Part shown: positions 9,242 through 16,636 of the stretch, piece after piece
Layout: each line of letters opens with the position of its first letter
How positions within the stretch are numbered: the stretch's first letter is position 1
NCBI GenBank assembly: GCA_020555605.1
Contig: JAJCJC010000002.1
Location: 124,001-188,000, forward strand
From: a bacterium 210917-SL.2.15
GTDB taxonomy: Bacteria; Bacillota; Clostridia; Oscillospirales; Oscillospiraceae
DNA length: 64,000 bases
Direction of reading: 5' to 3'
Made by a program: the position numbers and the translations under genes
Notes under the pieces: model-generated
What the model saw: only the letters and a program-made list of their open reading frames with translations
The model's database searches: none
Told to the model about the DNA's origin: nothing

Positions 9242-9270
9242 AAATTTGCCTGGTGAGGCAAATTTATCCT
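9242..9270 (-). terminator. Probable terminator between CoA-transferase and flavodiiron gene
   Basis: AAATTTGCC and GGCAAATTT form a 9-bp stem with a 6-base loop; minus-strand transcripts continue TTTTCT. The gap 9145-9339 otherwise shows no gene. Confidence 0.5.
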
Positions 9271-9339
9271 TTTTTGCGCACAATTTGCACATTATCCACA
9301 GACTTTTGCACATTCTTGCATGTGCCTGCCGCATTGGGC

Positions 9340-10647
9340 TTACAACATCAGGCCCATTTTCCGGGCTTCAAACAGCAGTTCGTCCCGGAAATTGGGGTGG
9401 GCAATGGAAATCAGCGACTTGGCACGCTGCGAGAAGGTCCTGCCGCGCAGCTTAGCAATGCCATATTCCGTGACGATCATATCCACTTCGTTCCGGCCTG
9501 TGGTCACGCCGGCGCCGGGCGACAGGAAGGGCTTAATCTTGCTGATGGTTCCTCCCTTGGCCGTGGACGGGAACGCAATAAAACTTAGTCCGCCGCGGCT
9601 CATCAGTGCGCCTCTCACATAATCCAACTGTCCGCCGGAGCCTGAGAACATATGGTTTCCGATGGATTCCGCGCAGACCTGTCCGCTCAGATCGATTTCC
9701 AGCGCCGCATTGACCGAAACCACGTTCTCATTCTGCGCAATGGTATAGGGATTGTTCACATAATCCACCGGCAGGATTGCGACCGACGGATTGTGGTCAA
9801 TGTAGTCATACATCCGTTTGGAACCGTAGGCAAACGTGGCAATGGTCTTGCCGGTATGAATCGCTTTGCAGCTGTTATCCGCCGCACCGCACTCGATCAG
9901 TTCAATCATGCTGTCGGTCAGCATCTCCGTATGGATGCCCAGATGCCGTTTAGACCTCAGCGCCATGCCCACCGCGTCCGGAATCGAGCCGATGCCCAGC
10001 TGCAGGCAGGCCCCATCCGGGATCTGCTCCGCGATTAGATTTCCGATGGTCGTGCTGATGGCGTCCAGTTTAGCCGGGGGCAGTACAGGAAGCGCATAAT
10101 CCGCCTCGCACAGCGCCGCCACTTCGCTGACATGCACCTTCGGCGCCTCTGCACAGTAAGGCATCTGCCGGTTGACTTCCACCAGAATCATTTTTGCCTT
10201 TTTGAGGTATTCGGCAGAGTCCGAACCTGTGACGCCCAGGCTGAAATAACCGTGGGAATCCATCGGGGACACCGAAACCACAAACACATCCACATCGAGG
10301 TATTCCCGAATCAGCGCCGGCTGATCCCAGTATGTATTGGGCAGGTAATCCGCCAAGCCCTGGCCCACTGCTTTGCGTGTCAGCGCAGAGCAGAACACAG
10401 ACGTGCCTTGCAGGTTTTTGGCAAACCGGATCGGCTCCGTATAACACACCAGCGGATACAGATCCAGATATGTCGTGATGGTACAGCTGCGCATGGAATC
10501 TGCCAGGCAGCGGTTATTGATCGCCTCATACAAAGTCTTGGGCTGAGCAAGAAAAATATCCGAAAAAATGCGGGATGCATCCGGAATGCGCGCAGCCACT
10601 TCTGCCGCGCTCATCTTCTTCTCTTCGTATACTGCTTGAAACTGCAT
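9340..10647 (-). CDS. Acetyl-CoA hydrolase/4-hydroxybutyrate CoA-transferase family
   Basis: The protein has 435 residues starting MQFQAVYEEKKMSAAEVAAR at an ATG after GAGGAG; the frame extends upstream but only into leader sequence. Family features are LGIGSIPDAVGMAL (CoA-binding glycine loop), HTEMLTDSMIELIE with the likely catalytic Glu, and GSGGQLDYVRGA. It moves CoA between a short-chain acyl-CoA and acetate, or hydrolyses acyl-CoA. The gene has the same ANTAR-type leader as the two GRE modules, so it probably handles the acyl-CoA made by the microcompartment pathway. The exact acid is unknown. Confidence 0.9.
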   Translation of the reverse strand: MQFQAVYEEKKMSAAEVAARIPDASRIFSDIFLAQPKTLYEAINNRCLADSMRSCTITTYLDLYPLVCYTEPIRFAKNLQGTSVFCSALTRKAVGQGLADYLPNTYWDQPALIREYLDVDVFVVSVSPMDSHGYFSLGVTGSDSAEYLKKAKMILVEVNRQMPYCAEAPKVHVSEVAALCEADYALPVLPPAKLDAISTTIGNLIAEQIPDGACLQLGIGSIPDAVGMALRSKRHLGIHTEMLTDSMIELIECGAADNSCKAIHTGKTIATFAYGSKRMYDYIDHNPSVAILPVDYVNNPYTIAQNENVVSVNAALEIDLSGQVCAESIGNHMFSGSGGQLDYVRGALMSRGGLSFIAFPSTAKGGTISKIKPFLSPGAGVTTGRNEVDMIVTEYGIAKLRGRTFSQRAKSLISIAHPNFRDELLFEARKMGLML

Positions 10648-10864
10648 TGTGTTCACTCCTCGTTTTCCTGAACGTTCTTTTCGTCTGTGCAACGGCCACT
10701 TGCCCGGGAGCACCGGCCCCGGCCGGGCATGGCTGCGGATCGAAACGGAACCGCAACACAATGGGACGGCAACACTCCCTTCCAGGTCCGCGCCATCGCC
10801 CTGTTCCGACGCCAATTTGCCGGTGCGGCAGTATCTTTCTCCGAAAGCGCTCCGAAAAAGAAAA

Positions 10865-10934
10865 AAGCCCAAAAACTCCAAGAGTTTTTGGACTTCAGTG
10901 CCGCAAATCAATCAGCATACGCCATTGCATGCTG
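10865..10934 (-). promoter_or_regulatory. ANTAR-type antitermination leader A (CoA-transferase)
   Basis: Reading the minus strand, CAGCAT-GC-AATGGC-GT-ATGCTG (10934-10913) is a hairpin with hexaloop AATGGC, A at position 1 and G at position 4, as required of EutV-type ANTAR targets. About 20 bases later AAGTCCAAAAACTC-TTG-GAGTTTTTGGGCTT (10895-10865) plus Ts is an intrinsic terminator. The second, terminator-overlapping hairpin of the canonical dual-hairpin motif is not clear in this copy. Antitermination would let transcription reach the CoA-transferase start about 220 bases downstream. Confidence 0.78.
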
Positions 10935-10953
10935 TGCTGTCTCATTTTTATCT

Positions 10954-10982
10954 ATCATATCAGCCGGTGACTGTTTTGTCAA
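10954..10982 (-). promoter_or_regulatory. Promoter of the CoA-transferase leader
   Basis: On the minus strand TTGACA and TATGAT are separated by 17 bases, about 20 bases before the AATGGC hairpin. The spacing matches leaders B and C. Confidence 0.8.
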
Positions 10983-11025
10983 TCTGTTATCCAAAACGAT
11001 TCTGTTGTATCAAGGCCTGCATCCT

Positions 11026-11637
11026 TCACCGACAGGCCTTCTCCGCTTCATCCAGCGAAAAGTATCCGTTGGCCCGTACGGTGGCTTTCATCACAATCAT
11101 TGGAAACAGCACCTTGTTCTGCTCCAGTTTCTGAAGATGATTCAAATAGAGTTCCAGCGTTTGCTCGGAATAGGTCGTCAATTCCCCTCTGGTATAGGTT
11201 TCCACAGACGTCACCGCGCCGTGATCCTCCTCTGCGGTAAGGGGCCTGCCGCGCCGTCCGAGATTGGGATACATCGCGCGGAACTTTGCTGTCTGCGGCA
11301 TCTCAATGGCCAGGATCTCCTCCACAAGGCGCCCTTTTTCCTGTGAAACCGGCGGCAGGAGTTCCCGGATCTGCTCATATTCCTCTGGATGCGTGGAGCG
11401 CATCATATAGCCGTATTTCTCAGATAGTGGGTTGCGGCCGGCTTCCTCCGCCCGGATCAGATCCTTCTGGTAAGAAGCAAGCATAGCCTCATTCCACGCC
11501 TCAAACTGCGCAGCACGCATAATGCGGAAAGTCCGTTCGTCCTCCTGACAGGAGGCCCGTCCTCCCACGTTCTGGACCTGCTGAAATAGGTTCCACTCCC
11601 GGTTCAAAATATCCTCTGCGATCTCGCTCCGATTCAT
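11026..11637 (-). CDS. DUF4125 family protein
   Basis: The protein has about 203 residues from MNRSEIAEDILNREWNLFQQ; an earlier ATG (11676) would add 13 residues. It resembles the DUF4125 family, of unknown function (LNREWNLFQQVQN, FEAWNEAMLASYQKDL, KYGYMMRSTHPEEYEQI). The sequence is helical and soluble with no signal peptide. It follows a single-domain PAS-type protein by about 40 bases and lies between the shell genes and the CoA-transferase. A sensory or accessory role in the microcompartment regulon is inferred from position only. Confidence 0.7.
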   Translation of the reverse strand: MNRSEIAEDILNREWNLFQQVQNVGGRASCQEDERTFRIMRAAQFEAWNEAMLASYQKDLIRAEEAGRNPLSEKYGYMMRSTHPEEYEQIRELLPPVSQEKGRLVEEILAIEMPQTAKFRAMYPNLGRRGRPLTAEEDHGAVTSVETYTRGELTTYSEQTLELYLNHLQKLEQNKVLFPMIVMKATVRANGYFSLDEAEKACR

Positions 11638-11676
11638 ACTACTCTCACACCCTTCTTTGCACATCAGCGGCAGCAT

Positions 11677-12081
11677 TTATTCCTCTTGAAACACCCGCCG
11701 GTGCTCACCGCGTCCGCCGGCGGCCAGACTGCTTTCGATATTGATTTCCAGAATCCCTTCGACTTTCCCATTTACACAGTAAGGGAACTGAAGCACCGTC
11801 ACCTCCCCGCCTTCTGCGCCGGGGAAATTGGCATGATAAAAATTCATGGGCTTGCCCATGGCAAACATCAAAAAAAGCGCGTCAATATTGCGCTGATTGA
11901 CTTGGGAATGGCAATTCCTGGTCGAATAACCCAAATACTCCCGCTCGCCGAATACCTTGCTGTAAAATTTCTGCGCCTGCTGATTGCAGTATATGATTTT
12001 CATATCCCGGTCAATCACGGCAATGGCTGCGCCAAGCTGATCATACATGGCAAGGATCTGTTCGCTATCTAAAAATTCCAT
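11677..12081 (-). CDS. Single PAS-domain protein
   Basis: The protein has 134 residues. It reads MEFLDSEQILAMYDQLGAAI, then AVIDRDMKIIYCNQQAQKFY, the start of a PAS fold, followed by GYSTRNCHSQ and FPYCVNGKVEGILEINIE. No output domain is attached. Conserved-looking Cys and His (CHSQ) could bind a cofactor, but this is not demonstrable. It lies directly upstream of the DUF4125 gene and downstream of two shell genes, separated from them by a 300-base region with strong inverted repeats. Confidence 0.7.
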   Translation of the reverse strand: MEFLDSEQILAMYDQLGAAIAVIDRDMKIIYCNQQAQKFYSKVFGEREYLGYSTRNCHSQVNQRNIDALFLMFAMGKPMNFYHANFPGAEGGEVTVLQFPYCVNGKVEGILEINIESSLAAGGRGEHRRVFQEE

Positions 12082-12115
12082 CTATTTTATTCCTTCCGTC
12101 TTGATTTCATTTTTT

Positions 12116-12185
12116 GGTATGCAGGCGGAACACAGGCCACCTGCATACCAAAGATTTCCATCCCAGGGGTTGTAAGATGGAAATC
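12116..12185 (-). repeat. Two adjacent strong inverted repeats upstream of the PAS gene
   Basis: GGTATGCAGG...CCTGCATACC (12116-12149) and GATTTCCATC...GATGGAAATC (12153-12185) each have 10-bp arms. The 300-base gap 12082-12380 also holds CCGTAT...ATACGG near 12225-12250 and GAAAAGC-GTCT-GCTTTTC after the shell gene stop. No loop here has the A1/G4 hexaloop of the ANTAR leaders and no gene is seen. They may be an mRNA-processing or attenuator region. Confidence 0.55.
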
Positions 12186-12380
12186 CTACTCTATGGGAGT
12201 TAAGAAAGGAATGGGGTCAAAATAAAAGGGGGCCGTATTTCCGCACCATATACGGAAGCATGCGGGACGATCACAGTATTTTACCTCCGCAAAGGTTCTT
12301 GTCACAGTCCCGTCTATCACTCTCTATCTTCTCAGCTTTGCATCAAGACGCCGCTGAGCGTGGAAAAGCAGACGCTTTTC

Positions 12381-12668
12381 TCAGTTTTCGGGCTTATAAT
12401 TGGGCAGAATGGTCTCCACTTCCACATGGGGACGGGGAATCACATGGACGCTGATCAACTCACCGACACGCTGTGCTGCCGCTGCGCCTGCATCCGTTGC
12501 CGCCTTGACCGCACCGACGTCACCGCGGACCATCACGGTCACTAAGCCGCCGCCGATGTGTTCTTTGCCAATCAGGGTGACATTGGCTGCCTTGACCATG
12601 GCATCCGCCGCTTCAATCGAGCCGATCAGGCCCTTCGTTTCAATCATTCCAAGTGCATCATATTTCAT
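12381..12668 (-). CDS. Hexameric microcompartment shell protein (BMC-H, PduA/PduJ type)
   Basis: The protein has 95 residues, a single BMC domain: [54 protein letters not shown] and [12 protein letters not shown]. Such proteins tile as hexamers into shell facets; the pore-loop region is [13 protein letters not shown] precedes the ATG. It is nearly identical over the core to the other three BMC-H proteins of the locus and ends with a short NYKPEN tail. Confidence 0.95.
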   Translation of the reverse strand: MKYDALGMIETKGLIGSIEAADAMVKAANVTLIGKEHIGGGLVTVMVRGDVGAVKAATDAGAAAAQRVGELISVHVIPRPHVEVETILPNYKPEN

Positions 12669-12697
12669 GATTTTTCCTCCTTCTGTGCTGCGGCCGC

Positions 12698-13363
12698 TTA
12701 GGCCTGCTCATAAAATGCGCGGAACGCCTCCAGCAGTTCGCCCTTCGCAATCCGCCTCAGATTCCGGTCGGTCAGCGTATGCTCCGGGTATTCCTTGGCC
12801 AGCTCACGCAGTTCCGCCAAGCGCAGGAATGTGATTTCGGACATCGCCTGTTCAATCCCTTCGCTTTGGAAGATCGCTTCCAGCTTCTGACGTGTCATCG
12901 GATTGTCCGCAACGGCGGTTTCCTCCGCCTCTGGCGCAGCGTTCTCTGCCTGCTCTGCCGGCGCTTCCGTTTCTTCTACCGGCGCTTGTTCCGGCTCTGT
13001 CCGTTTCTCCGGCTCCTGCGGCTCCGTTACCGCCTCCTCAGCGCCTTCCGGTTCCGGCTCCTGCGGCCCGTCGTCGTCACCGTCGGGTCCTTCCGGACAG
13101 TGCGGCAGAATCGACTCCACCTCCATATGAGGACGCGGAATTACATGTACGCTGATCAGTTCGCCGACGCGCTGCGCTGCCGCCGCACCAGCATCGGTCG
13201 CCGCTTTCACCGCGCCGACGTCGCCGCGGACCATGACCGTCACCAGCGCGCCTCCAATATGCTCTTTGCCGATCAAGGTGACGTTGGCCGCTTTGACCAT
13301 GGCATCTGCTGCTTCAATCGAGCCGATCAGGCCCCTTGTTTCGATCATACCCAATGCCTGCAT
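12698..13363 (-). CDS. BMC-H shell protein with acidic linker and C-terminal helical domain
   Basis: Residues 1-87 are a PduA-like BMC domain almost identical to the neighbouring gene. Residues 88-152 are a Glu/Pro/Ala-rich linker with runs such as [11 protein letters not shown]. Residues 153-221 (starting [20 protein letters not shown]) are predicted helical; the last part, [20 protein letters not shown] then [19 protein letters not shown], resembles Rho_N/SAP-like helix-extended-helix modules. A BMC-H unit with a long tail recalls PduK-type proteins, but this tail is not cysteine-rich. The extra domain probably faces one side of the shell and may recruit a partner or nucleic acid; that is inference. 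GGAGGTG precedes the start. Confidence 0.88.
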   Translation of the reverse strand: MQALGMIETRGLIGSIEAADAMVKAANVTLIGKEHIGGALVTVMVRGDVGAVKAATDAGAAAAQRVGELISVHVIPRPHMEVESILPHCPEGPDGDDDGPQEPEPEGAEEAVTEPQEPEKRTEPEQAPVEETEAPAEQAENAAPEAEETAVADNPMTRQKLEAIFQSEGIEQAMSEITFLRLAELRELAKEYPEHTLTDRNLRRIAKGELLEAFRAFYEQA

Positions 13364-13443
13364 CCTGTTTCACCTCCATCTCGGCTGCCTTTTTATCCGG
13401 GGGGCAGTTTTGGAAACAAAACTGCCCCATATTCTGTTCATCC

Positions 13444-14166
13444 TTATTTCTGCATCTTCTGACACAGCGTGCCGCCGATGGTCTTATGGATCATCTGTGA
13501 AAATAAATTAATTAAATATGCAATATGAACCTTCTGTGTCTGTGTCAACATATCTGCATTTTCGTAGTAAAACCGATAGGTTTCGCCTCTCAGATAATGC
13601 AGCGCAGCAGCTTCTGTGCCATGATTTGCAAGAAGGATCGCCCGAGTCATATGAAAACATTCCCTGTGGGGTTGTTTCAGATCCTCTGCGGTCATACCGC
13701 TGCAGGTACCCGGCACCAGGATATTGATCGCACTGCCCTCTTCAATGCTGCACAGGCTGCACTCCATATCGAAAATCTCATTGGCAAGGATTTGATTTTG
13801 TGCGTACAGTTCCGTCGCCTGTTTCAAATACAGCGCCTGGAGCGCACAAAAACGGCCCTTGAGTTTCTCGTTGCAGAGATCGGAAACCGGTGCGGCAACA
13901 CTGTCACATGCAGGTGCGGGGCTGGGCGCTGTCTCCTTGGGTTCGGCGGGTGTCGGCGTATCGGCGCTATACTCCTCCGTGCCATCGATCCGAATCGTGG
14001 CGGTCTTAGACGGTTTCACGTCCGTCGGATCCACGATGGAGATCTGACGGTCCGCCAGGAATTGCCGGGCACCGGGCGTCAGCCGTTCTCCCTCGACCAG
14101 CGTAAAACTTTCAAAGGCTTGCTTGCCATACAAATCACGCAGGTTCTGTTCTGTAATGTAAATCAT
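13444..14166 (-). CDS. EutT-like protein (N-terminal EutT motif, helical C-terminal domain)
   Basis: The start is the ATG at 14166, seven bases after GGAGG, overlapping the EutP-like stop; an ATG at 14172 is too close to that site. The protein has 240 residues. The N-terminus MIYITEQNLRDLYGKQAFES followed by LTPGARQFLADRQISIV resembles the start of the ethanolamine corrinoid adenosyltransferase EutT. A Pro/Ala-rich linker (about 67-95) leads to a helical domain with Cys residues (MECSLCSIEEG, GTCSG, RECFHMTRAILLANHG). No B12-dependent enzyme is seen in the window, so adenosyltransferase activity is doubtful. Confidence 0.6.
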   Translation of the reverse strand: MIYITEQNLRDLYGKQAFESFTLVEGERLTPGARQFLADRQISIVDPTDVKPSKTATIRIDGTEEYSADTPTPAEPKETAPSPAPACDSVAAPVSDLCNEKLKGRFCALQALYLKQATELYAQNQILANEIFDMECSLCSIEEGSAINILVPGTCSGMTAEDLKQPHRECFHMTRAILLANHGTEAAALHYLRGETYRFYYENADMLTQTQKVHIAYLINLFSQMIHKTIGGTLCQKMQK

Positions 14167-14636
14167 CGGCATCCTCCTTTCTTCAAAAATCGCTCTTCCC
14201 GAATCGCCTCAATGCGTTCCGTCAAAGCGTCCATTCCCTGCCCACTTAGGACGGAAATTTCATAATAAGGTTCTTCCACACCTGCAGCCTGCAGCTCTGC
14301 GCGGCAGTGCTTCATGCCTTCGGCACCCAGATCCGCCTTGGTAATCACACCCAGCACCGGAATGCGGAACACCTTGGAAAATCCCGGCGGATAGCTTCGC
14401 TTATGCGCAGTCGGATCACACAGCATCAGCATGCAGTAGGCATCCTGCTGCGCGGCAATCAAATGCTTGTGCATATCGTTGCTCTCCACATAAGAGCCGG
14501 GCACATCCAGCGTATTCCTTCCATACACCATATGCGGCGTACGTTTGGGCGGCGTGCCAATTTCATTAAGATAATTGGCCAGCAGCGTTTTCCCGGATTC
14601 TCTGGCACCTAAGATCATAATACGCTTTCTCTTCAT
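14163..14636 (-). CDS. eutP: EutP/PduV-type small GTPase
   Basis: The protein has 157 residues: a P-loop MILGARESGKTLLANYL, then TLDVPGSYVESNDMHKHLI (G3-like DVPG) and ITKADLGAEG (G4-like TKAD). EutP and PduV proteins associate with microcompartments; PduV has been linked to their movement, and phosphotransfer activity has been reported for some EutP. The ATG overlaps the EutS-like stop (ATGA), so translation is coupled. Confidence 0.88.
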   Translation of the reverse strand: MKRKRIMILGARESGKTLLANYLNEIGTPPKRTPHMVYGRNTLDVPGSYVESNDMHKHLIAAQQDAYCMLMLCDPTAHKRSYPPGFSKVFRIPVLGVITKADLGAEGMKHCRAELQAAGVEEPYYEISVLSGQGMDALTERIEAIREERFLKKGGCR

Positions 14637-14986
14637 GTCTTCGTTACCGGCACAACATCAAACTGCAGAATGGTTTTCAATTTCTCCGTAACGGCTTTGA
14701 GCGCAGTCTCCACACTCTGCACATCGCCCATAATCACAACGGAACCGGTAAAGCGGTCCAGAAATCCGATATCCACATCCGCAGCCTTCACCGCAATATC
14801 TGCGGCGATCATGGATGTTTCATAGGGCGAAAGCGTCAGGATCCCGACGGCGCCTCCCTCTTCAATTCCCAGCGATTCATAAATGCTTGGAATTGGAGAG
14901 GCAATCACATGCGCAATCGTAACCTGTTTGCCAGGTACGGATTCTTCAATAATTCGATTAACGGATTCCACCAGAGATGTCACCAC
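14633..14986 (-). CDS. eutS: EutS/PduU-type circularly permuted BMC-H shell protein
   Basis: The protein has 117 residues with the EutS signature IIEESVPGKQVTIAHVIASP, then LSPYETSMIAADIAVKAADV and GSVVIMGDVQSVETALKAV. The order of secondary structure elements is the permuted one. It starts at a GTG within the end of the EutL-like gene, an overlap of about 29 bases, so the exact start (14986 or 14983) is uncertain. It forms bent or capped hexamers in the shell. Confidence 0.9.
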   Translation of the reverse strand: MVTSLVESVNRIIEESVPGKQVTIAHVIASPIPSIYESLGIEEGGAVGILTLSPYETSMIAADIAVKAADVDIGFLDRFTGSVVIMGDVQSVETALKAVTEKLKTILQFDVVPVTKT

Positions 14987-15644
14987 CCGGCAGCTGCTGC
15001 AACGGATGGTCTGCTACATATTGAACGGCTTTGGCAAACGCCTCGCCAGCGGCACGGCATGCGGACTGCTCACCCTTGAGGATGCCGCCGCCGCAGTTGG
15101 TGTAGGTAGGCGGTGCCCAGAATGCAGCAACTTCCACTTCCGCCGCCTTCAGGGCGGCATCCATCGCATACATGGATTCGTTGGGCGGCGCAATCACATA
15201 CAGCAGCGCTTCGCCTTCTTTCACCGTCGAAATCTGAGGCCAATAGGTCCCGGAACGGCTGATCACATGCGAAATATAGGCAATGGAGTCATCTTCATTG
15301 CAGCTGACAAAATAGGCGTCGTTTTCCACAACATGATGAATGATCTTGAAAGCACTGACGATATCTTCCGGATTCGGAGCGGAAAATGCACCGTAGAATT
15401 CACCGCTTAGTTTGAAGCTGGCATTAGCAGCACCGGCATACAGCGCAGTGGCATGCACGATCTGAATGTCCGTGCTCTTGCTTGCTTCATCCATTCCGAT
15501 ATAGCAGACATCATCGCAGTCCGCTGTAAAAATGCCAAGGCTTCTGTGTCCTTCCGGGATGGGGAACTGCTTTCTGTACTGTTCATTCATGTTCGGGATA
15601 ATTTTCTCGCTGAGGATCTTCGACCTTAAAATATCGCCTTTCAT
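14958..15644 (-). CDS. eutL: EutL-type trimeric shell protein (BMC-T)
   Basis: The protein has 228 residues with two BMC-like halves: GIFTADCDDVCYIGMDEASK, ADCDDV and YAGAANASFKLSGEFYGAFS match EutL, and the second half is ESMYAMDAALKAAEVEVAAF...GGGILKGEQSACRAA. EutL trimers form a gated pore that may pass larger molecules. An AGAGGATG site precedes the ATG. EutL is characteristic of ethanolamine compartments, so its presence with a glycyl radical enzyme is notable. Confidence 0.93.
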   Translation of the reverse strand: MKGDILRSKILSEKIIPNMNEQYRKQFPIPEGHRSLGIFTADCDDVCYIGMDEASKSTDIQIVHATALYAGAANASFKLSGEFYGAFSAPNPEDIVSAFKIIHHVVENDAYFVSCNEDDSIAYISHVISRSGTYWPQISTVKEGEALLYVIAPPNESMYAMDAALKAAEVEVAAFWAPPTYTNCGGGILKGEQSACRAAGEAFAKAVQYVADHPLQQLPGGDISGGIR

Positions 15645-15662
15645 ACTCTCATCCTCTTATCC

Positions 15663-15926
15663 TTAAAACTCGTATTTCTTGATCTTCTCGTGCACGATCC
15701 AGTGGGTATGCAGGCCCTTGGGGCAGAAGAACAGGTCGCCGGGACGAACCGTGACTTCACCGCCGGGATAGCGGAGCGTTGCGCAGCCATAGATAACCAG
15801 CGCGGTTTCATTATGGTCGTAGTCAAAATCAAATTCGCAGGGATCGCTTTCCCATGTGATCTCTTTGCTGATGTACTCAATTTCGCCTTCGGTGGGCTTT
15901 CTTACCAAGATTTCCAGATTTTGCAT
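15663..15926 (-). CDS. Small cupin protein (EutQ-like)
   Basis: The protein has 87 residues, a single cupin: ETALVIYGCATLRYPGGEVT then VRPGDLFFCPKGLHTHWIVH. The second motif retains HTHW, but the usual first-motif metal His is not obvious. It resembles the C-terminal domain of EutQ, for which acetate kinase activity has been reported in Salmonella. AAGGAGAAG precedes the ATG. Function here is unproven. Confidence 0.75.
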   Translation of the reverse strand: MQNLEILVRKPTEGEIEYISKEITWESDPCEFDFDYDHNETALVIYGCATLRYPGGEVTVRPGDLFFCPKGLHTHWIVHEKIKKYEF

Positions 15927-15959
15927 AATTCTCTTCTCCTTTTCAGTCAGATATCAATT

Positions 15960-16616
15960 TCATGCACGCTCTTTTTTGACAATGTGGATATTGGAACGAT
16001 CCGTCATGCCCAGAGCGTTAGCTTCTTCGGTATCCAGATGGCATTCCAGTCTGGAATTGTTATTGGCACGGATCACAACATTGTGGAGCAGGCCCGCGCG
16101 TGTACCCTCACACTCAAGGTCGACAATCTCACCGTCCGTCACACCGAACCGCACCGCATCCTCACAGGTCATATGGATATGCCGCTGCGCGATCATGACG
16201 CCTTCCGGGATCTGCACGCTGCCCTTCGGCCCGATCAGGGTGATACCGGGCGTTCCGCCCAGTACGCCGGACATGCGCACCTCGCCTTTGACGCCGAGCT
16301 TGAACGTGTCTCCCGCCAAGATCTCGACCTGCGTCTGCTTGCGCACCGGGCCGAGCACACGCACTTTTTCAATTGCCCCTTTGGGACCACAAATCGTCAG
16401 GGTTTCTTTGCAGGCATACTGACCCGGCTGAACCAGATCCTTGATGTTGTTCAGCTGATAGCCAGGCCCGAACAGCTTCTCCAGATCCTGCTGAGACAGG
16501 TGGATATGCCGGTTCGAGATGCCAAGTGGAATTGCGCCAAGGCCGCCGCTTTCACTCTGTACGCGGCTCACCGCCGCCGCAATCATGCGCAGCAACTCTT
16601 CGCACTGTACATCCAT
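15960..16616 (-). CDS. pduL: Phosphate acyltransferase PduL with N-terminal encapsulation peptide
   Basis: The protein has 218 residues. Residues 1-20 (MDVQCEELLRMIAAAVSRVQ) form an amphipathic helix typical of cargo-targeting peptides. The catalytic PduL halves follow, each with its metal-binding His pattern: LGISNRHIHLSQQDLEKLFG and MIAQRHIHMTCEDAVRFGV. PduL converts acyl-CoA plus phosphate to acyl-phosphate and CoA, recycling CoA inside the compartment. GGAGGG precedes the ATG. It lies just downstream of an acylating aldehyde dehydrogenase, the enzyme that supplies its substrate. Confidence 0.95.
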   Translation of the reverse strand: MDVQCEELLRMIAAAVSRVQSESGGLGAIPLGISNRHIHLSQQDLEKLFGPGYQLNNIKDLVQPGQYACKETLTICGPKGAIEKVRVLGPVRKQTQVEILAGDTFKLGVKGEVRMSGVLGGTPGITLIGPKGSVQIPEGVMIAQRHIHMTCEDAVRFGVTDGEIVDLECEGTRAGLLHNVVIRANNNSRLECHLDTEEANALGMTDRSNIHIVKKERA

Positions 16617-16636
16617 CGTGCTCTTCCCTCCGTTTC

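Noticed and set aside
9340..10911. Longer form of the CoA-transferase starting at 10911
   Set aside because: The extra 88 codons run through the terminator and leader and show no family similarity. The ATG at 10647 has a ribosome site.
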